From assembly GCF_003977665.1 (NCBI RefSeq), contig NZ_RYYV01000005.1, positions 62,001-126,000 of the forward strand: a stretch of DNA of 64,000 nucleotides, in the 5' to 3' direction. The first letter of the stretch is position 1; each line of letters starts with the position of its first letter. Below are positions 40,324 to 50,278 of the stretch, piece by piece. Both the position numbers and the translations under genes were made by a program. The stretch comes from Dyella choica. GTDB lineage: Bacteria > Pseudomonadota > Gammaproteobacteria > Xanthomonadales > Rhodanobacteraceae. The notes below the pieces were generated by a model. That model was not told where the DNA came from. It ran no database searches and saw only the letters and a list, made by a program, of their open reading frames with translations.

Positions 40324-42168
40324 TCAAGGTGCCTGCTTGGGCGTACCCAGCACCGGCTGTTTCAACGTATGCAGCGTGGGCTCGCCTTCGGTCAAAAGAT
40401 CCAGCACCACCAGCTGATTGCCACTGGGTTTCAGCCATGCGCCTGGTACGTACAGCGTACGCTGCGGGCCGATGTTCCAGAAGCGGCCGAGAGGATGCCC
40501 GTTGAGCCAGATCATGCCCTTGCCCAGGCCCTTGGTGTCCAGGAAGGTATCGGCGTCGGCATTGCCGGACACCGACGCGTTGAACGTCGCGCGATACACG
40601 CATGGCGCATGGCGGCAGGGACCCCGGGCGTATGCCGAATTCTCGTCTTCGACGAAGGGCAGGGGATGGATCTGCCAATCGAGCAATTGCTTGCCTTGCA
40701 AGCTGACTGCGCCGAGGATGCCTTTGCGTTCATGGGTCAGCTTCTCGCCGAAGTTGATGCGCCCGTCGTTCTGCACCAGCAGATCCAGGGTGTCGCCCTT
40801 GGCGAGCTTCATGGCGAGCGAATCCTGCTTCAGGCGACGATCGAGCGTGCCGATCCGTTTGCCGTTGATATAGATCAAGGCGTAGTCGTGCAGACCATCG
40901 ATATGCAAGGTGCCGGATGCATCGATGTCGATGCGTTTGCGATAGAGGATGTCACCGTAGGATTCCCCAAGTTCCTCCATGGTCTTGAGTTCGTGCGATG
41001 CCGTGGGAGTCGGCAATGCGTCCCACAACGACAACGATTCATCCAGCTTGATGTCGGCGATAGCCTGTGTTGCGGGCGCGGCCGGCACCGGTGGCGGCGT
41101 GATGCCGGTGGCCTCGGCAATCACTTTGCGCAGTGCATAATACTTCGGCGTGGGCCGGCCGCTTTCGTCCAGCGGACTGTCGTAGTCGTAGCTGGTGACA
41201 TCCGGCTGGTAGCTGTCGTCATCCCAGTTGGCGCCGCTCATCCAGCCGAACGAGGTGCCGCCGTGGAACATGTACAGGCTAACGGAATAGCCTTGTTTGA
41301 GCATGCCCGCCAATTCGTTTGCCATCTTGGCGGCGTCGATCACGTAGTGCGGGCCACCCCAGTGGTCGAACCAGCCGACCCAGTATTCGCCGACCATGTA
41401 AGGGCCGCCCGGCTGCCATTGCTGCAGCTTGGCGAGTTTTTCCCGTGCGTGGCCGACGCCGAAATTGATCACCTTGGGCAGGCCGGGTAGTGAGCCAGGC
41501 TCCGGCGCGCTATCGGAGGTGTACAGCATCGAGGCGTCGAAGCCGCTGTCGACGATGTCCTTGCGGATCTGCTGCAAGTAGGCATCGTTGTCCTTGCCGA
41601 AGCTGCCGTATTCGTTCTCCACTTGCACGGCAATGATGTTGCCGCCGCGTGCGTATTGCAGCGGCGCCAGCTCCTGACCGAGCCGATGCAGCCAGCGTTG
41701 GGCTGGCTGCATGAACTTCGGATCAGTGCTGCGGATACGGGTATCACGGTCTTTCAGCAGCCAAGCCGGCAGTCCGCCCAGATCCCATTCCGAGCAGACA
41801 TAGGGACCGGGGCGAAGGATCACGTACAGGCCTTCCTGCCGTGCCTCGCGGACGAACTCACCGATGTCGTTCTGGCCACTGAAGTCGTAGTGGCCAGGCA
41901 CGGTTTCGTGCGCGTTCCAGAACACATAGGTGGTGATCGTGTTCAAGCCCATGGCTTTGGCCATTTTCAGGCGCGCGCGCCAGTACTCGCGTGGAACGCG
42001 CGTGTAGTGCATGTCCCCGGCAATGATGCGCAACGGCTTGCCGTCGAGCACGAATTGCCCTTGTTCGATGGCCAGGCCTGGCGCGGTCTCAACCGGTGCG
42101 GCAAATGCGCGGCCGCATAGAAGGAGGCCGAGCCCTAGGCCCATCGACACACTTTTCAATACCTTCAT
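40324..42168 (-). CDS. GH35 beta-galactosidase, secreted
   Basis: 614 residues with a signal peptide (MKVLKSVSMGLGLGLLLCGRAFA). The GH35 catalytic domain contains the acid/base Glu186 in QVENEYGS and the nucleophile Glu261 in MVGEYWVGWFDHWGG; GPYVCSEWDLGGLPAWLL is the family signature. C-terminal jelly-roll domains include KGMIWLNGHPLGRFWNIGPQ. It removes terminal beta-galactose from plant or animal glycans. Start chosen at the ATG after AAGGGGATTCA. It lies 31 bases after the TonB receptor and 45 before the GH27 pair, suggesting one galactoside-uptake operon. Confidence 0.93.
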   Translation of the reverse strand: MKVLKSVSMGLGLGLLLCGRAFAAPVETAPGLAIEQGQFVLDGKPLRIIAGDMHYTRVPREYWRARLKMAKAMGLNTITTYVFWNAHETVPGHYDFSGQNDIGEFVREARQEGLYVILRPGPYVCSEWDLGGLPAWLLKDRDTRIRSTDPKFMQPAQRWLHRLGQELAPLQYARGGNIIAVQVENEYGSFGKDNDAYLQQIRKDIVDSGFDASMLYTSDSAPEPGSLPGLPKVINFGVGHAREKLAKLQQWQPGGPYMVGEYWVGWFDHWGGPHYVIDAAKMANELAGMLKQGYSVSLYMFHGGTSFGWMSGANWDDDSYQPDVTSYDYDSPLDESGRPTPKYYALRKVIAEATGITPPPVPAAPATQAIADIKLDESLSLWDALPTPTASHELKTMEELGESYGDILYRKRIDIDASGTLHIDGLHDYALIYINGKRIGTLDRRLKQDSLAMKLAKGDTLDLLVQNDGRINFGEKLTHERKGILGAVSLQGKQLLDWQIHPLPFVEDENSAYARGPCRHAPCVYRATFNASVSGNADADTFLDTKGLGKGMIWLNGHPLGRFWNIGPQRTLYVPGAWLKPSGNQLVVLDLLTEGEPTLHTLKQPVLGTPKQAP

Positions 42169-42199
42169 TGAATCCCCTTGCGGTGCCAATGCGCCCGTC

Positions 42200-45067
42200 T
42201 CAGAAAGTGCCACGTACGCCTACGGTATACACGGTGCCATCCGCCTCCGCGTAGAGGAAACGATTGGGATAAGCGGAGTAGTCGTAAAGGTGTGACTGCG
42301 TCAGGTTGGTGCCGGACACGAATAGCGAGACGTGATTGCTGAGCTTGTAGCTGGCGCTCAGGTCCAGTTCGCCATAAGAGGTTCGCGTAGCGGGTTGCGC
42401 ACCCGAGCCGTATGAAATGCTCTCCAGGTATTTCCCGCGCCAGTTATAGGCCAGGCGTACCTGCCAGCGTCCCTTCTCGTAGTAGCCGCTGAGGTTGGCC
42501 GAATCGCCAATGCCTGGGACGGCGAACTTGCCGGACGCAGCGATGGTGCCAGGGCTGAGGTTGGCGCTGCTTTGGACGTGGGTGTAATTGAAGGCCATGC
42601 CCAGTCCGTCGAACGGTGCCGGCAGCACATGCTTGAACTGATAGTTGAAGGTCAGTTCTTCGCCGTAGATCCGCGCCGAATTGAGATTGATCGGTTCGCT
42701 CAGCGACCAGGTCTGGCCGAGGAACGACACCGGCGTGCTGACGATCGTGCTGAAATTGCTGACCCGCTTATAGAAGGTTTCGAGGGCCAGATAGCTGGCG
42801 TCGTCGATGTACCACTCCATGCCGGTGTCGAAGTTGGTCGACGTATAAGGCTGAAGATTGGGATTGCCCTGGCTGATCGTCAACGATTCCGGACGCGTGC
42901 CGAAGCTCTGGTTATAGTACAGGTTGCTCAACTGGGGCGGCGTCAGGGTTTTGGAAGCCGAAAAGCGATAGACCAGATTGTCGAGCAGATTGAGCTTGAA
43001 ATTCATCGACGGCAGCCACTTGTGATAGCCACCTTTGGCGGACTGCGGTTGCAGCGGCCCGTACGCTACCTGGCTCGCACTGCTGTCATTGGGATCCACT
43101 CGGTAGCTGATGGGCTGCTGGAAAATCGCCTGAGATTCCGAGTTCACGTGCATATAGCACGCGCCTATATCCACGGCCCAGGGCTTCTCCCACATCGTGC
43201 CCTCAAACACGGCTTTCGCGAATGCGGCCTTCTCGATTTCTCGCACCTCGTTGAAGCTGCCGGGATTTACCTTGGGCCCGAAGCTACCGTACTGCGCAAG
43301 TGCCGCGAGCAGAGCAGTGCGCTTGTCCGGGGTCAATTGGTTGTAGGCCGCAGGCGTGGTCAGCCAGTTCATGAACTGGGGTACGTTGTATTGAATCCAC
43401 TGCGTGGGCAGACCCGGCTGTGAAACGCCGCTGATCGGCGAAGGTGGCGTATAGACGTATGCTCCGACGGCGCTGGCGGGTACGGACACGGCATATCCGC
43501 AGTACGCATTGCACAGGATGCCATCGGGCGTGGCCACATTCACCGATTTGTCGTAATCGTGGTTTTCCTGGATGCCAAATTCAAGGCTGGAAAGAACGCC
43601 GCTTTCAAAATTCTTGTCGAAATTCAGCTGATACTGGGTGACGCCAGAGGTGACGTTGTTCGACTGTCCACCTTCGTTGCAGCAGTGTGCGTACAGATCG
43701 TTCAGGTTGGTGGTGGAAATAATGTTGGTGTAGCTCGGCGGCTCACTGCTGCCATTGTTGGTCCAGGTCGGATTGACGCCGATATTCCGCGCGCCGATCA
43801 CCGCGAAGTAGCCGTAAGGACTTTGCTTGTTCCAGGCCTTGGAGTTGGAGACGTCCAGGCTGATGGTGCTCGACGGGTCGAGATTGAAAGCCAGATTCAA
43901 TCCGTTCTGAACCATCTTTTCATTGCTCGGGTTGTAGGCGACGACGTAGTCGTTCGCCATCACGCCGGCATTCTTCCGCACATAGTTCAAGACGGTGTTG
44001 TTGGCATCCGTGGTTAGCGACTGAAGGTCGCTGGCGTTGCCGTATTCGCCGAATTCGTGTTCGAGCGGTTTGATCTGATAGCCCGCATACAAGGTGTCGA
44101 ACTTGACGGTCAGCTGGTCGATGGGACGCCAGTCGATGGCGCCCGTGAAGCTCTTGCGTGTGCGCTCCTCGTTGACCACGTTGTTGGCCAACGTTTCCGG
44201 GATGGCGACGCGGGTGTAATTCGGATTGGTCAACCCGGAGAGCTGGGAGATGTTCTGGTTGGCGTACCAGGAGTTGGCCTGCGTGTTGATCTGCGTGTCA
44301 TCACGCTTGTAGTACTGCACGGAAGCCAGGACGCCGAAGGTGTGGTCTGCATTGGTCCAGCCAGCCAGGCCCGATACCTTGGGCGTGGTCTTGCCGGCCC
44401 AGCTACCGGTCAGGTTGCTGTTGACCCCGGCGGCGGAGCCGGTCGCGTGAAAGCCGCTGAAGTCCAGCGGGCGGGCGGTTTGAATGTCCACGACACCGCC
44501 GATGTCGACCTCGGGAATATCGGCCGATGAGGTCTTGTTGACCTGGGCGAGGCTGATGATGTCCGCAGGAAGGACATTGAAATCGAACGCGCGCGTCCCG
44601 GAAGCCGTCGCCATCTGGCGGCCGTTGATCGTCACGGCCACGAAGTCGGGACCAAAGCCACGAATGGCAATCTGGCTGGATTCGCCGCCGCTTCTATTGA
44701 CCGATACGCCTGGCACGCGCTGCAGAGCGTCGGCGACATTCGGATCGGGAAATTTTCCATTCTCTTCCGCAGAAATCGAGTCGACGACGTTGACGGCGTT
44801 CTGTTTGATCGACTCGGCGCGTTGGATCGCGGCGAGCTGGCCGGTGACCGTAATGGCGGTGAGATTGGTGGCTTTTTTCTTGTTGTCGGTCTTGTTCGTA
44901 CCGCTGCCGTCGTCGCCGCTACCTTGGCCGGACGGTGCGGCCGCAGCAGTGGATGGTGCCGGTGCGCTGGTTTGCGCGTGCGCTTGTACGTTATAGCCGA
45001 TCATGCTGGCGATCCCCATCGCCGCCAGCGCCAGGCGCACCGAGAGCGCCATTGGGTTGCGTTGCAT
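42200..45067 (-). CDS. TonB-dependent outer-membrane receptor (carbohydrate type)
   Basis: 955 residues: signal peptide ending AHAQ, a Ser/Ala/Gly-rich low-complexity stretch, and a plug domain starting about ITVTGQLAAIQRAESIK (IRGFGPDFVAVTINGRQ and ADIPEVDIGGVVDIQT inside). A long 22-strand-type barrel follows, ending in Phe (VYTVGVRGTF). The VVDSISAEENGKFPDPNVADALQR plug sequence is typical of the Xanthomonas/Caulobacter carbohydrate-receptor group. The ATG follows CGGAGGGTATTCG, a strong ribosome site; upstream codons are not used. Probably imports an oligosaccharide processed by the GH35 and GH27 enzymes. Confidence 0.92.
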   Translation of the reverse strand: MQRNPMALSVRLALAAMGIASMIGYNVQAHAQTSAPAPSTAAAAPSGQGSGDDGSGTNKTDNKKKATNLTAITVTGQLAAIQRAESIKQNAVNVVDSISAEENGKFPDPNVADALQRVPGVSVNRSGGESSQIAIRGFGPDFVAVTINGRQMATASGTRAFDFNVLPADIISLAQVNKTSSADIPEVDIGGVVDIQTARPLDFSGFHATGSAAGVNSNLTGSWAGKTTPKVSGLAGWTNADHTFGVLASVQYYKRDDTQINTQANSWYANQNISQLSGLTNPNYTRVAIPETLANNVVNEERTRKSFTGAIDWRPIDQLTVKFDTLYAGYQIKPLEHEFGEYGNASDLQSLTTDANNTVLNYVRKNAGVMANDYVVAYNPSNEKMVQNGLNLAFNLDPSSTISLDVSNSKAWNKQSPYGYFAVIGARNIGVNPTWTNNGSSEPPSYTNIISTTNLNDLYAHCCNEGGQSNNVTSGVTQYQLNFDKNFESGVLSSLEFGIQENHDYDKSVNVATPDGILCNAYCGYAVSVPASAVGAYVYTPPSPISGVSQPGLPTQWIQYNVPQFMNWLTTPAAYNQLTPDKRTALLAALAQYGSFGPKVNPGSFNEVREIEKAAFAKAVFEGTMWEKPWAVDIGACYMHVNSESQAIFQQPISYRVDPNDSSASQVAYGPLQPQSAKGGYHKWLPSMNFKLNLLDNLVYRFSASKTLTPPQLSNLYYNQSFGTRPESLTISQGNPNLQPYTSTNFDTGMEWYIDDASYLALETFYKRVSNFSTIVSTPVSFLGQTWSLSEPINLNSARIYGEELTFNYQFKHVLPAPFDGLGMAFNYTHVQSSANLSPGTIAASGKFAVPGIGDSANLSGYYEKGRWQVRLAYNWRGKYLESISYGSGAQPATRTSYGELDLSASYKLSNHVSLFVSGTNLTQSHLYDYSAYPNRFLYAEADGTVYTVGVRGTF

Positions 45068-45440
45068 CGAATACCCTCCGCGTGGAACTACGTTGCCAAC
45101 CACGAATAACGAATGCGATGTCACTTGATACATTGCTGCTACTCGTCGGCATGCTTCATGTCGACGCCGCACTCATCCCCACTGGCAAACACCATGGCCC
45201 GAGCGGCCATCTGTTCGATGTTCGCCAGTCTCGGCGCGAAGCAGGCTTGGTGAAAATCCCCGAAAAACCAGGCCGTGCTTCAGGCCGATCTCATTTGTCG
45301 TATTTTAGGATAATAAGATTGATTCGAGACCGACAAGCTGCGGCGCAACATTTCTCGATGCAATAAAAAAGCCCGCATTGCGCGGGCTTTTGGGGGGCGT
45401 CAGCTCCGGGAAAGCGAGCGTGACAGGCACTTGCTTTCGA
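45068..45440. other. 373-base gap upstream of the TonB receptor gene
   Basis: Holds a terminator (45362-45391) for the isomerase gene and the presumed promoter of the receptor operon. The AT-rich part at about 45300-45330 (minus strand TTGTCGGTCTCG, then ATTATCC) could supply promoter boxes, but no clean consensus is seen. No copy of the LacI-type operator found near 50.2 kb was seen here. No coding frame is convincing. Confidence 0.45.
45362..45391 (-). terminator. Rho-independent terminator after the AGE-family gene
   Basis: AAAAGCCCGC and GCGGGCTTTT form a perfect 10-base-pair stem with a five-base loop. On the minus strand the 3' arm runs into TTTTTTATTG, a good T-run; on the plus strand only four T are followed by G. 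It therefore ends transcription coming from the isomerase gene and insulates the TonB operon. Confidence 0.88.
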
Positions 45441-46658
45441 TCAGGGCATGCCGCCATGGCGAACCAATGCCATCACTTCATAGCAGGCCCCCATGGTGTG
45501 GTAATCCACTTTGCCGGCTGGGCTTTTCTCGTCGCTGTATTTCTGGTTGTCCTGCGTGAGGATGCGGTACCACGCGCCATGCTGGTGGTCGATGAAGTGC
45601 TGCCACGAGTACGCCCACAGCTTCATATACCATTCGTCGTATTTTGCATCGCTCGTACGCGCATGCAACAGCGCGGCGGCAGCCAGCGATTCGGCTTGCA
45701 CCCAGAAGTATTTGTCGCCGTCGCAGATGCTGCCGTCCGGTGCGAAGCCGTAGCAGATGCCGCCGTGCACCGGGTCCCAGGCGTGCGTCAGCGCCGTGTC
45801 GAACAGGTGCTGGGCGGCAGGCAGGATCCATGCTTCGTTCCGGCCGCGTTCCTCGAGCAGCGGCTCCATGATCATCAGCAGCTTGGCCCACTCGGTCTGA
45901 TGTCCGGGCTGGAAGCCCCAGGGACGGAACAGGTGCTTGGGGTCGTCGCGGTGGTAGTCCCAGTCGATGCTCCAGTCCTGGTGGTAGTGTTCCCATACCA
46001 GGCCGTCGGCCAGCTTCGCCTGGCGCTGCGTCATGCTGCGCGCGAGCGTCAGTGCGCGATCGAGATAGCGCGGATCCTTGCTGGCCTGATAGGCCGCAAG
46101 CATCGCCTCGCACATATGCATGTTGGCGTTCTGGCCGCGGTAGGTGCTGAAGTGCCAGGCGGGATCGGCTTCGTCGCGATAGAGATCCGCTTGCGCGTCC
46201 CAGAAATGCTGCTCCAGCAGCTGCCAGGTTTCATCCATCCATGCAGCGGCTTCCTGGATGCCGGCCTTCACCGCGGTGGAATAGGCGAGCAGCACGAACG
46301 CGACGCCGTAGCAATGATTGGTACGGTCCTCCGGCTTGCCGTCGCGGAGGGTCCACGCATAGCCGCCGGTGCGGGCGTCGCGGTGGACATCGCGCAGATA
46401 GCGCAAGCCGTGACGCGCCGCTTCGAGGTACTCCGGCTTGCCGAATTCGATCGCAGCCATGGCGTAGTTGAAAACAAAGCGGGTGCTGCTTACCAGATGG
46501 CGATGGCTGGAGTCATAGACCGTACCATCGTCAAGGAAGTAGTGGAAAAAGCCGCCGGCGGGGTCGATCGAGCGCGGGTGATAAAACGCCATGGTCTGCG
46601 CGACATGTCCGCGCAGGAAGGTTTCGGAACGGAAGTCCGGCTGGGATGGCGAGGTCAT
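45441..46658 (-). CDS. AGE-family epimerase/isomerase, probable mannose isomerase
   Basis: 405 residues of the (alpha/alpha)6-barrel N-acylglucosamine 2-epimerase family, which includes mannose and cellobiose isomerases. Active-site segments include RFVFNYAMA, GFQPGHQTEWAKLL and KYFWVQAESLAAAALL. Start is the ATG overlapping the fructokinase stop (ATGA), discarding an upstream extension inside that gene. Downstream of a fructokinase and a sugar permease, and near a mannosidase, the most likely reaction is mannose to fructose. N-acetylglucosamine epimerisation is an alternative. No signal peptide. Confidence 0.85.
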   Translation of the reverse strand: MTSPSQPDFRSETFLRGHVAQTMAFYHPRSIDPAGGFFHYFLDDGTVYDSSHRHLVSSTRFVFNYAMAAIEFGKPEYLEAARHGLRYLRDVHRDARTGGYAWTLRDGKPEDRTNHCYGVAFVLLAYSTAVKAGIQEAAAWMDETWQLLEQHFWDAQADLYRDEADPAWHFSTYRGQNANMHMCEAMLAAYQASKDPRYLDRALTLARSMTQRQAKLADGLVWEHYHQDWSIDWDYHRDDPKHLFRPWGFQPGHQTEWAKLLMIMEPLLEERGRNEAWILPAAQHLFDTALTHAWDPVHGGICYGFAPDGSICDGDKYFWVQAESLAAAALLHARTSDAKYDEWYMKLWAYSWQHFIDHQHGAWYRILTQDNQKYSDEKSPAGKVDYHTMGACYEVMALVRHGGMP

Positions 46659-47632
46659 GCGTAGGTCTCCATGAATTGTTCTACCTCGCTGGCGTGCGGC
46701 ATGGCGGCGAACGAGCCATGCCGCGTTACTGCCACAGCGCCACAGGCGCTGGCAAAACGCAGCGCGGCGTGCAGGCGCGGCAGCGTCGCCACCCAGGCAT
46801 CGAGGTTGGCGGCAGTGAGGGTCATTTCGGCGAACTGGTAGAGCAGGCCGCCGACGAAGGCGTCGCCAGCGCCGGTACTGTCGACCATCGGCACGTCGTA
46901 ACAGGGTAATTCGCCTTCCGCATCCGGGTGGAACCAGCGTAACGGCTTGGGGCCATCCGTGACGATCAGCAAGCGCGCATTGCCGCCCCACAGGCGCTCA
47001 AGCATGGTTTCTTCGCCGTCGTTCGCCAGCCAGTCGAATTCCTCGGCGCTGAGCTTCACTACATCGGCCAGCAGCAAGGCAGGCCACACGTGCGGACGCG
47101 GCTCGAAGCCGCGTGGCCACAAGGCGGGGCGTAAATTGAGATCAAAGCTCACCAGCGCACCAGCCTGCCGTGCACGCCGCATCCCGGTCAGGGTGACGTC
47201 GGCGAGGTCCGTATCGGTCATGCTGTTGGAGCAGACATGGAACACTGCGGTGTCATGGAACGTCTGCGGGCGGAAGTGCTCGATGCGGAACAACAGATCG
47301 GCGGACGGCGGGCGGTAGAACGCGAAGCTACGCTCGCCGCGCCCGTCCAGGGTTACGAAGGCCAGCGCGGTGTTCGCCTCGCCTGTGCGCACGACGTCGG
47401 CGGTATCCACGCCGGCCTGTTGCAGGCTATGCAACAGGAAGTCGCCGAAGCGGTCGACACCCAGCATGCCGGCAAAGCGTGCATGGCTGCCGAGCTTGGC
47501 TACGGCGACCGCCACGTTGGCGGGTGCGCCTCCGGCAAAAGGAATGAAGTGGCGCGCGAAGCCGTGGCCATCACTGCCTTCGCCGTGCATATCGATCAAA
47601 GCCTCGCCGAAGCAGAGGATGGAACGTTTCAT
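46655..47632 (-). CDS. Fructokinase (PfkB/ribokinase family)
   Basis: 325 residues, cytoplasmic. N-terminal FGEALIDMHGEG, the first PfkB signature region AGGAPANVAVAVAKLG, and the second signature DSTGAGDAFVGGLLYQ with catalytic Asp are all present. Expected to phosphorylate fructose at C6. An in-frame TTG directly precedes the ATG chosen. It overlaps the isomerase gene by four bases, so fructose made by that enzyme would be phosphorylated here. Similar to scrK/frcK-type kinases; specificity is inferred from context. Confidence 0.88.
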   Translation of the reverse strand: MKRSILCFGEALIDMHGEGSDGHGFARHFIPFAGGAPANVAVAVAKLGSHARFAGMLGVDRFGDFLLHSLQQAGVDTADVVRTGEANTALAFVTLDGRGERSFAFYRPPSADLLFRIEHFRPQTFHDTAVFHVCSNSMTDTDLADVTLTGMRRARQAGALVSFDLNLRPALWPRGFEPRPHVWPALLLADVVKLSAEEFDWLANDGEETMLERLWGGNARLLIVTDGPKPLRWFHPDAEGELPCYDVPMVDSTGAGDAFVGGLLYQFAEMTLTAANLDAWVATLPRLHAALRFASACGAVAVTRHGSFAAMPHASEVEQFMETYA

Positions 47633-47780
47633 CAAAGGACCCCAAGCATTGGATTTGTTTTCTTCAAGGGAGGAGCGGAGCCGCGACGCATCGGGATCGA
47701 GGCAGGCCTCGGACGATCAGCGTGGTGAGTTCGGCCCTTCACCCCAACCCTCCCCATGGGAGAGCGGGGCGTGTTTTGTC

Positions 47781-49103
47781 TTATTGGCTGCTGACTGGAG
47801 CGTTGCGAATCTTCGAACCGCTCAGGCCATAGAACACGATGTACCCGTAGCACAGCATCGGTAGTACGAATGCATGGTGGATGCCGATGTTGTCCGCCAG
47901 TACACCCTGCAGCCAAGGCACCAGCGCGCCGCCGACGATGGCCATGATCAGCAGGCTCGACGCCTTGCCGGTGAGCGGCCCCATACGCTCGATGCCGAGC
48001 GAGAAGATGGTCGGGAACATGATCGAGTTGAATAGGCCGATAGCCACGATGCTGTACATGGCGGCGGTGCCGGTCGTGCTCATGGTTGCGATCAGCAACA
48101 GCACGTTGACCGCGGCGAACACCGCCAGCAGCTTGCGCGGCGAAAGCTGGGCGAGCAGGTAGGAGCCGATGAAACGGCCCACCATCGCGCCACCCCAGTA
48201 GAGCGATACGTAGTGCGCGGCATCTTTCTCGCTCATGTGCCCGATGCTGGGTTCGGAAATGTAGTTGACCAGGAAGCTGCCGATCGACACTTCCGCCCCC
48301 ACATAGAAGAAGATGCCCAGTACGCCGAACAGCACGTGCGGATAGCGCAGCGCATCGAGCAGGGTGTGGTGTCCGGTATCCGCCTTGACGGTGCTTTCTT
48401 CCAGCGGCGGCAGGCGGAATAGCCAAACGAACAGCGCCAGCAGCACTAACACAACAGTCAGGCCCAGATAGGGCATCTGTACCGACTGGGCTTCCTGGGT
48501 GCGGTAGAGCAACTGCTCGCTCGTCGACAGGCCGGCGATTTCCGTGGAGCTCTTCACCTGGGTGGAAAGAATCAGCAAGCTGCCGAACACGGGCGCGATG
48601 GTCGTGCCGAACGAGTTCAGTGCCTGGGCGAGGGTGAGGCGGCTGGAACTGGTTTTTTCAGGCCCCAGCAGCGCTACGTACGGGTTCGCCGCCACCTGCA
48701 GCAAGGTGATGCCGGTGGCGAGCACGAACAAGGCGCCGAGAAACGCCGGATACCAGCGCAAACCCGCAGCTGGCCAGAAGCCCAGGGCACCGATGCCTGC
48801 AATCACCAGCCCGGTGACGATGCTCTTCTTGTAGCCAAGCCGCCCCACGACCCAGCCGGCGGGCAGCGACATCAGGAAATACGCGCCGAAGAAGGTGAAC
48901 TGCACCAGCATCGCTCGCGCGTAGTTGAGTTCGAACACCGCTTTCAGATGCGGAATCAGAATGTCGTTGAGGCAGGTGAGGAAACCCCACATGAAGAACA
49001 CCGTCGTGATGACGGTAAGCGCCAGCTGGTTGTACGTGTAGCGGTTATCAGTGGAGTCTGTCGACAATCCCGGGGACGGCGGTGTTGCTGCGGTAAAAGC
49101 CAT
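47781..49103 (-). CDS. FucP-type sugar:H+ symporter (MFS)
   Basis: 440 residues with 12 predicted membrane segments. Family hallmarks of the FucP/GluP (fucose, glucose/galactose) group are FFMWGFLTCLNDILIPHLK in helix 1, FFGAYFLMSLPAGW, LLQVAANPYVALLGP and the second-half GRFIGSYLL. Context with AGE isomerase and fructokinase suggests mannose or fructose as substrate. Fifteen bases after lacI and 148 before the kinase gene. Start follows the long Thr/Ser-rich N-tail. Confidence 0.9.
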   Translation of the reverse strand: MAFTAATPPSPGLSTDSTDNRYTYNQLALTVITTVFFMWGFLTCLNDILIPHLKAVFELNYARAMLVQFTFFGAYFLMSLPAGWVVGRLGYKKSIVTGLVIAGIGALGFWPAAGLRWYPAFLGALFVLATGITLLQVAANPYVALLGPEKTSSSRLTLAQALNSFGTTIAPVFGSLLILSTQVKSSTEIAGLSTSEQLLYRTQEAQSVQMPYLGLTVVLVLLALFVWLFRLPPLEESTVKADTGHHTLLDALRYPHVLFGVLGIFFYVGAEVSIGSFLVNYISEPSIGHMSEKDAAHYVSLYWGGAMVGRFIGSYLLAQLSPRKLLAVFAAVNVLLLIATMSTTGTAAMYSIVAIGLFNSIMFPTIFSLGIERMGPLTGKASSLLIMAIVGGALVPWLQGVLADNIGIHHAFVLPMLCYGYIVFYGLSGSKIRNAPVSSQ

Positions 49104-49118
49104 GAGTTAGTCCGGTGA

Positions 49119-50168
49119 TCAGGCGGGCGGCGGGCAACTGCTTGCGCGTACCAGCAATTGCACGGGGGCGATGGTTTGACGTGGAGGAGGGGAGGGATCC
49201 TTGACGCGCTGAAGGATCAGTTCCGCGGCCTGCCTGCCGCGGTCGCGGGGCGTCACCGCCAGCGTGGTCAATGGCGGTGCGCTGACGGCGGCTTCGGCAA
49301 TGTCGTCGAAACCGGTGAGGGCGAAATCGCGACCCGGCTGCAGGCCGCGCTGATGCAGGCCCAGCATCAGGCCCAGCGCCACCGCATCGTTGTAGCAGAC
49401 CGCGGCGGTAGGGGCGGTCTTGCCCTGGAACAGCTGCTCGCTCTGCGCCACCGCATCCAGGCGATTGGGAATGCATTCCACCATCCAGCTTGGCTCCACG
49501 CTCAGGCCAGCGGCTTTCATGGCCTCGGTATAGCCCGCGCGACGCTGGCGACACGAGCTGGAACCGAGATGGCCGCCATAGAACGCGATGCGCTTGTGTC
49601 CCTGTCCAATCAGGTGTTCCGTGGCCAGGCGCGCTCCGCGCTGGTTGTCGAGGAACAGTCGGTCCCAGTGGTCGCAGGCAGCCACATCGCCGCTCACTTC
49701 GCGGTTGAACAGCAGCAGCGGCGTCACCCCTCCCACGGCCGAGAGGATCTGCTGGGCATCGCTGCCTTCGGCCGGCGAAAGAATAATGCCGGCCGGCCCG
49801 TGTTCCATCAGCGAGGAGAGCACTGCGAGCTCGCGCTCGGTGGATTCGCTGGTGCTGCCCAGCAAGGTCACGAACCCGGTATCCCCCAGCACTTCGTCCA
49901 CGCCAGCGGCGAATTCCGCGAAGAACGGATTGGCCAGGTCGTTGAGTACCAGCGCAATGCTCGATGACGTGCGCCGTCGCAGGTTCGCCGCGGCGCGGTT
50001 GTACACATAGCCCTGGCGTCGCAATTCTTCCTCGACGCGCGCGCGCGTGTGTTTATTGACCAGCGGGCTTCCCCGCAGGACCAGCGAAACGGTGGCGCGG
50101 GAGACGTCGCAGCCCGCGGCAATGTCGCTCAGGGTGACCTTGCGGCCGACCGGCGGTATGTTCCCCAT
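49119..50168 (-). CDS. LacI-family transcriptional regulator
   Basis: 349 residues. The N-terminal helix-turn-helix and hinge are VTLSDIAAGCDVSRATVSLVLRG ... TRARVEEELRRQGYVYNRAAANLRRR. The periplasmic-binding-protein-like sensor domain (SSIALVLNDLANPFFAEFAAGV to the end) follows and should bind a sugar. It is first in a run with the permease, kinase and isomerase genes, and divergent from the GH92 gene. The shared 227-base region holds two nearly identical 14-base operator-like sites, so it probably represses both directions. Confidence 0.92.
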   Translation of the reverse strand: MGNIPPVGRKVTLSDIAAGCDVSRATVSLVLRGSPLVNKHTRARVEEELRRQGYVYNRAAANLRRRTSSSIALVLNDLANPFFAEFAAGVDEVLGDTGFVTLLGSTSESTERELAVLSSLMEHGPAGIILSPAEGSDAQQILSAVGGVTPLLLFNREVSGDVAACDHWDRLFLDNQRGARLATEHLIGQGHKRIAFYGGHLGSSSCRQRRAGYTEAMKAAGLSVEPSWMVECIPNRLDAVAQSEQLFQGKTAPTAAVCYNDAVALGLMLGLHQRGLQPGRDFALTGFDDIAEAAVSAPPLTTLAVTPRDRGRQAAELILQRVKDPSPPPRQTIAPVQLLVRASSCPPPA

Positions 50169-50187
50169 TTATGCCAGAACCTCGCCT

Positions 50188-50201
50188 TTGTAACGATCCA
50201 A
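50188..50201. promoter_or_regulatory. Candidate LacI-family operator 1
   Basis: TTGTAACGATCCAA, 19 bases before the lacI ATG, differs at one base from the second site 91 bases away (TTGGAACGATCCAA). The layout fits the typical LacI-type operator consensus TTGGAnCGnTCCAA. Autoregulation is inferred. Confidence 0.5.
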
Positions 50202-50278
50202 ATGTACCCGAACCAGCGAAGTCGTGATCCTGCAGTGCAGCATGTCAATTCTCCGCCCCCAGTGCTAGCTTCCGGCGC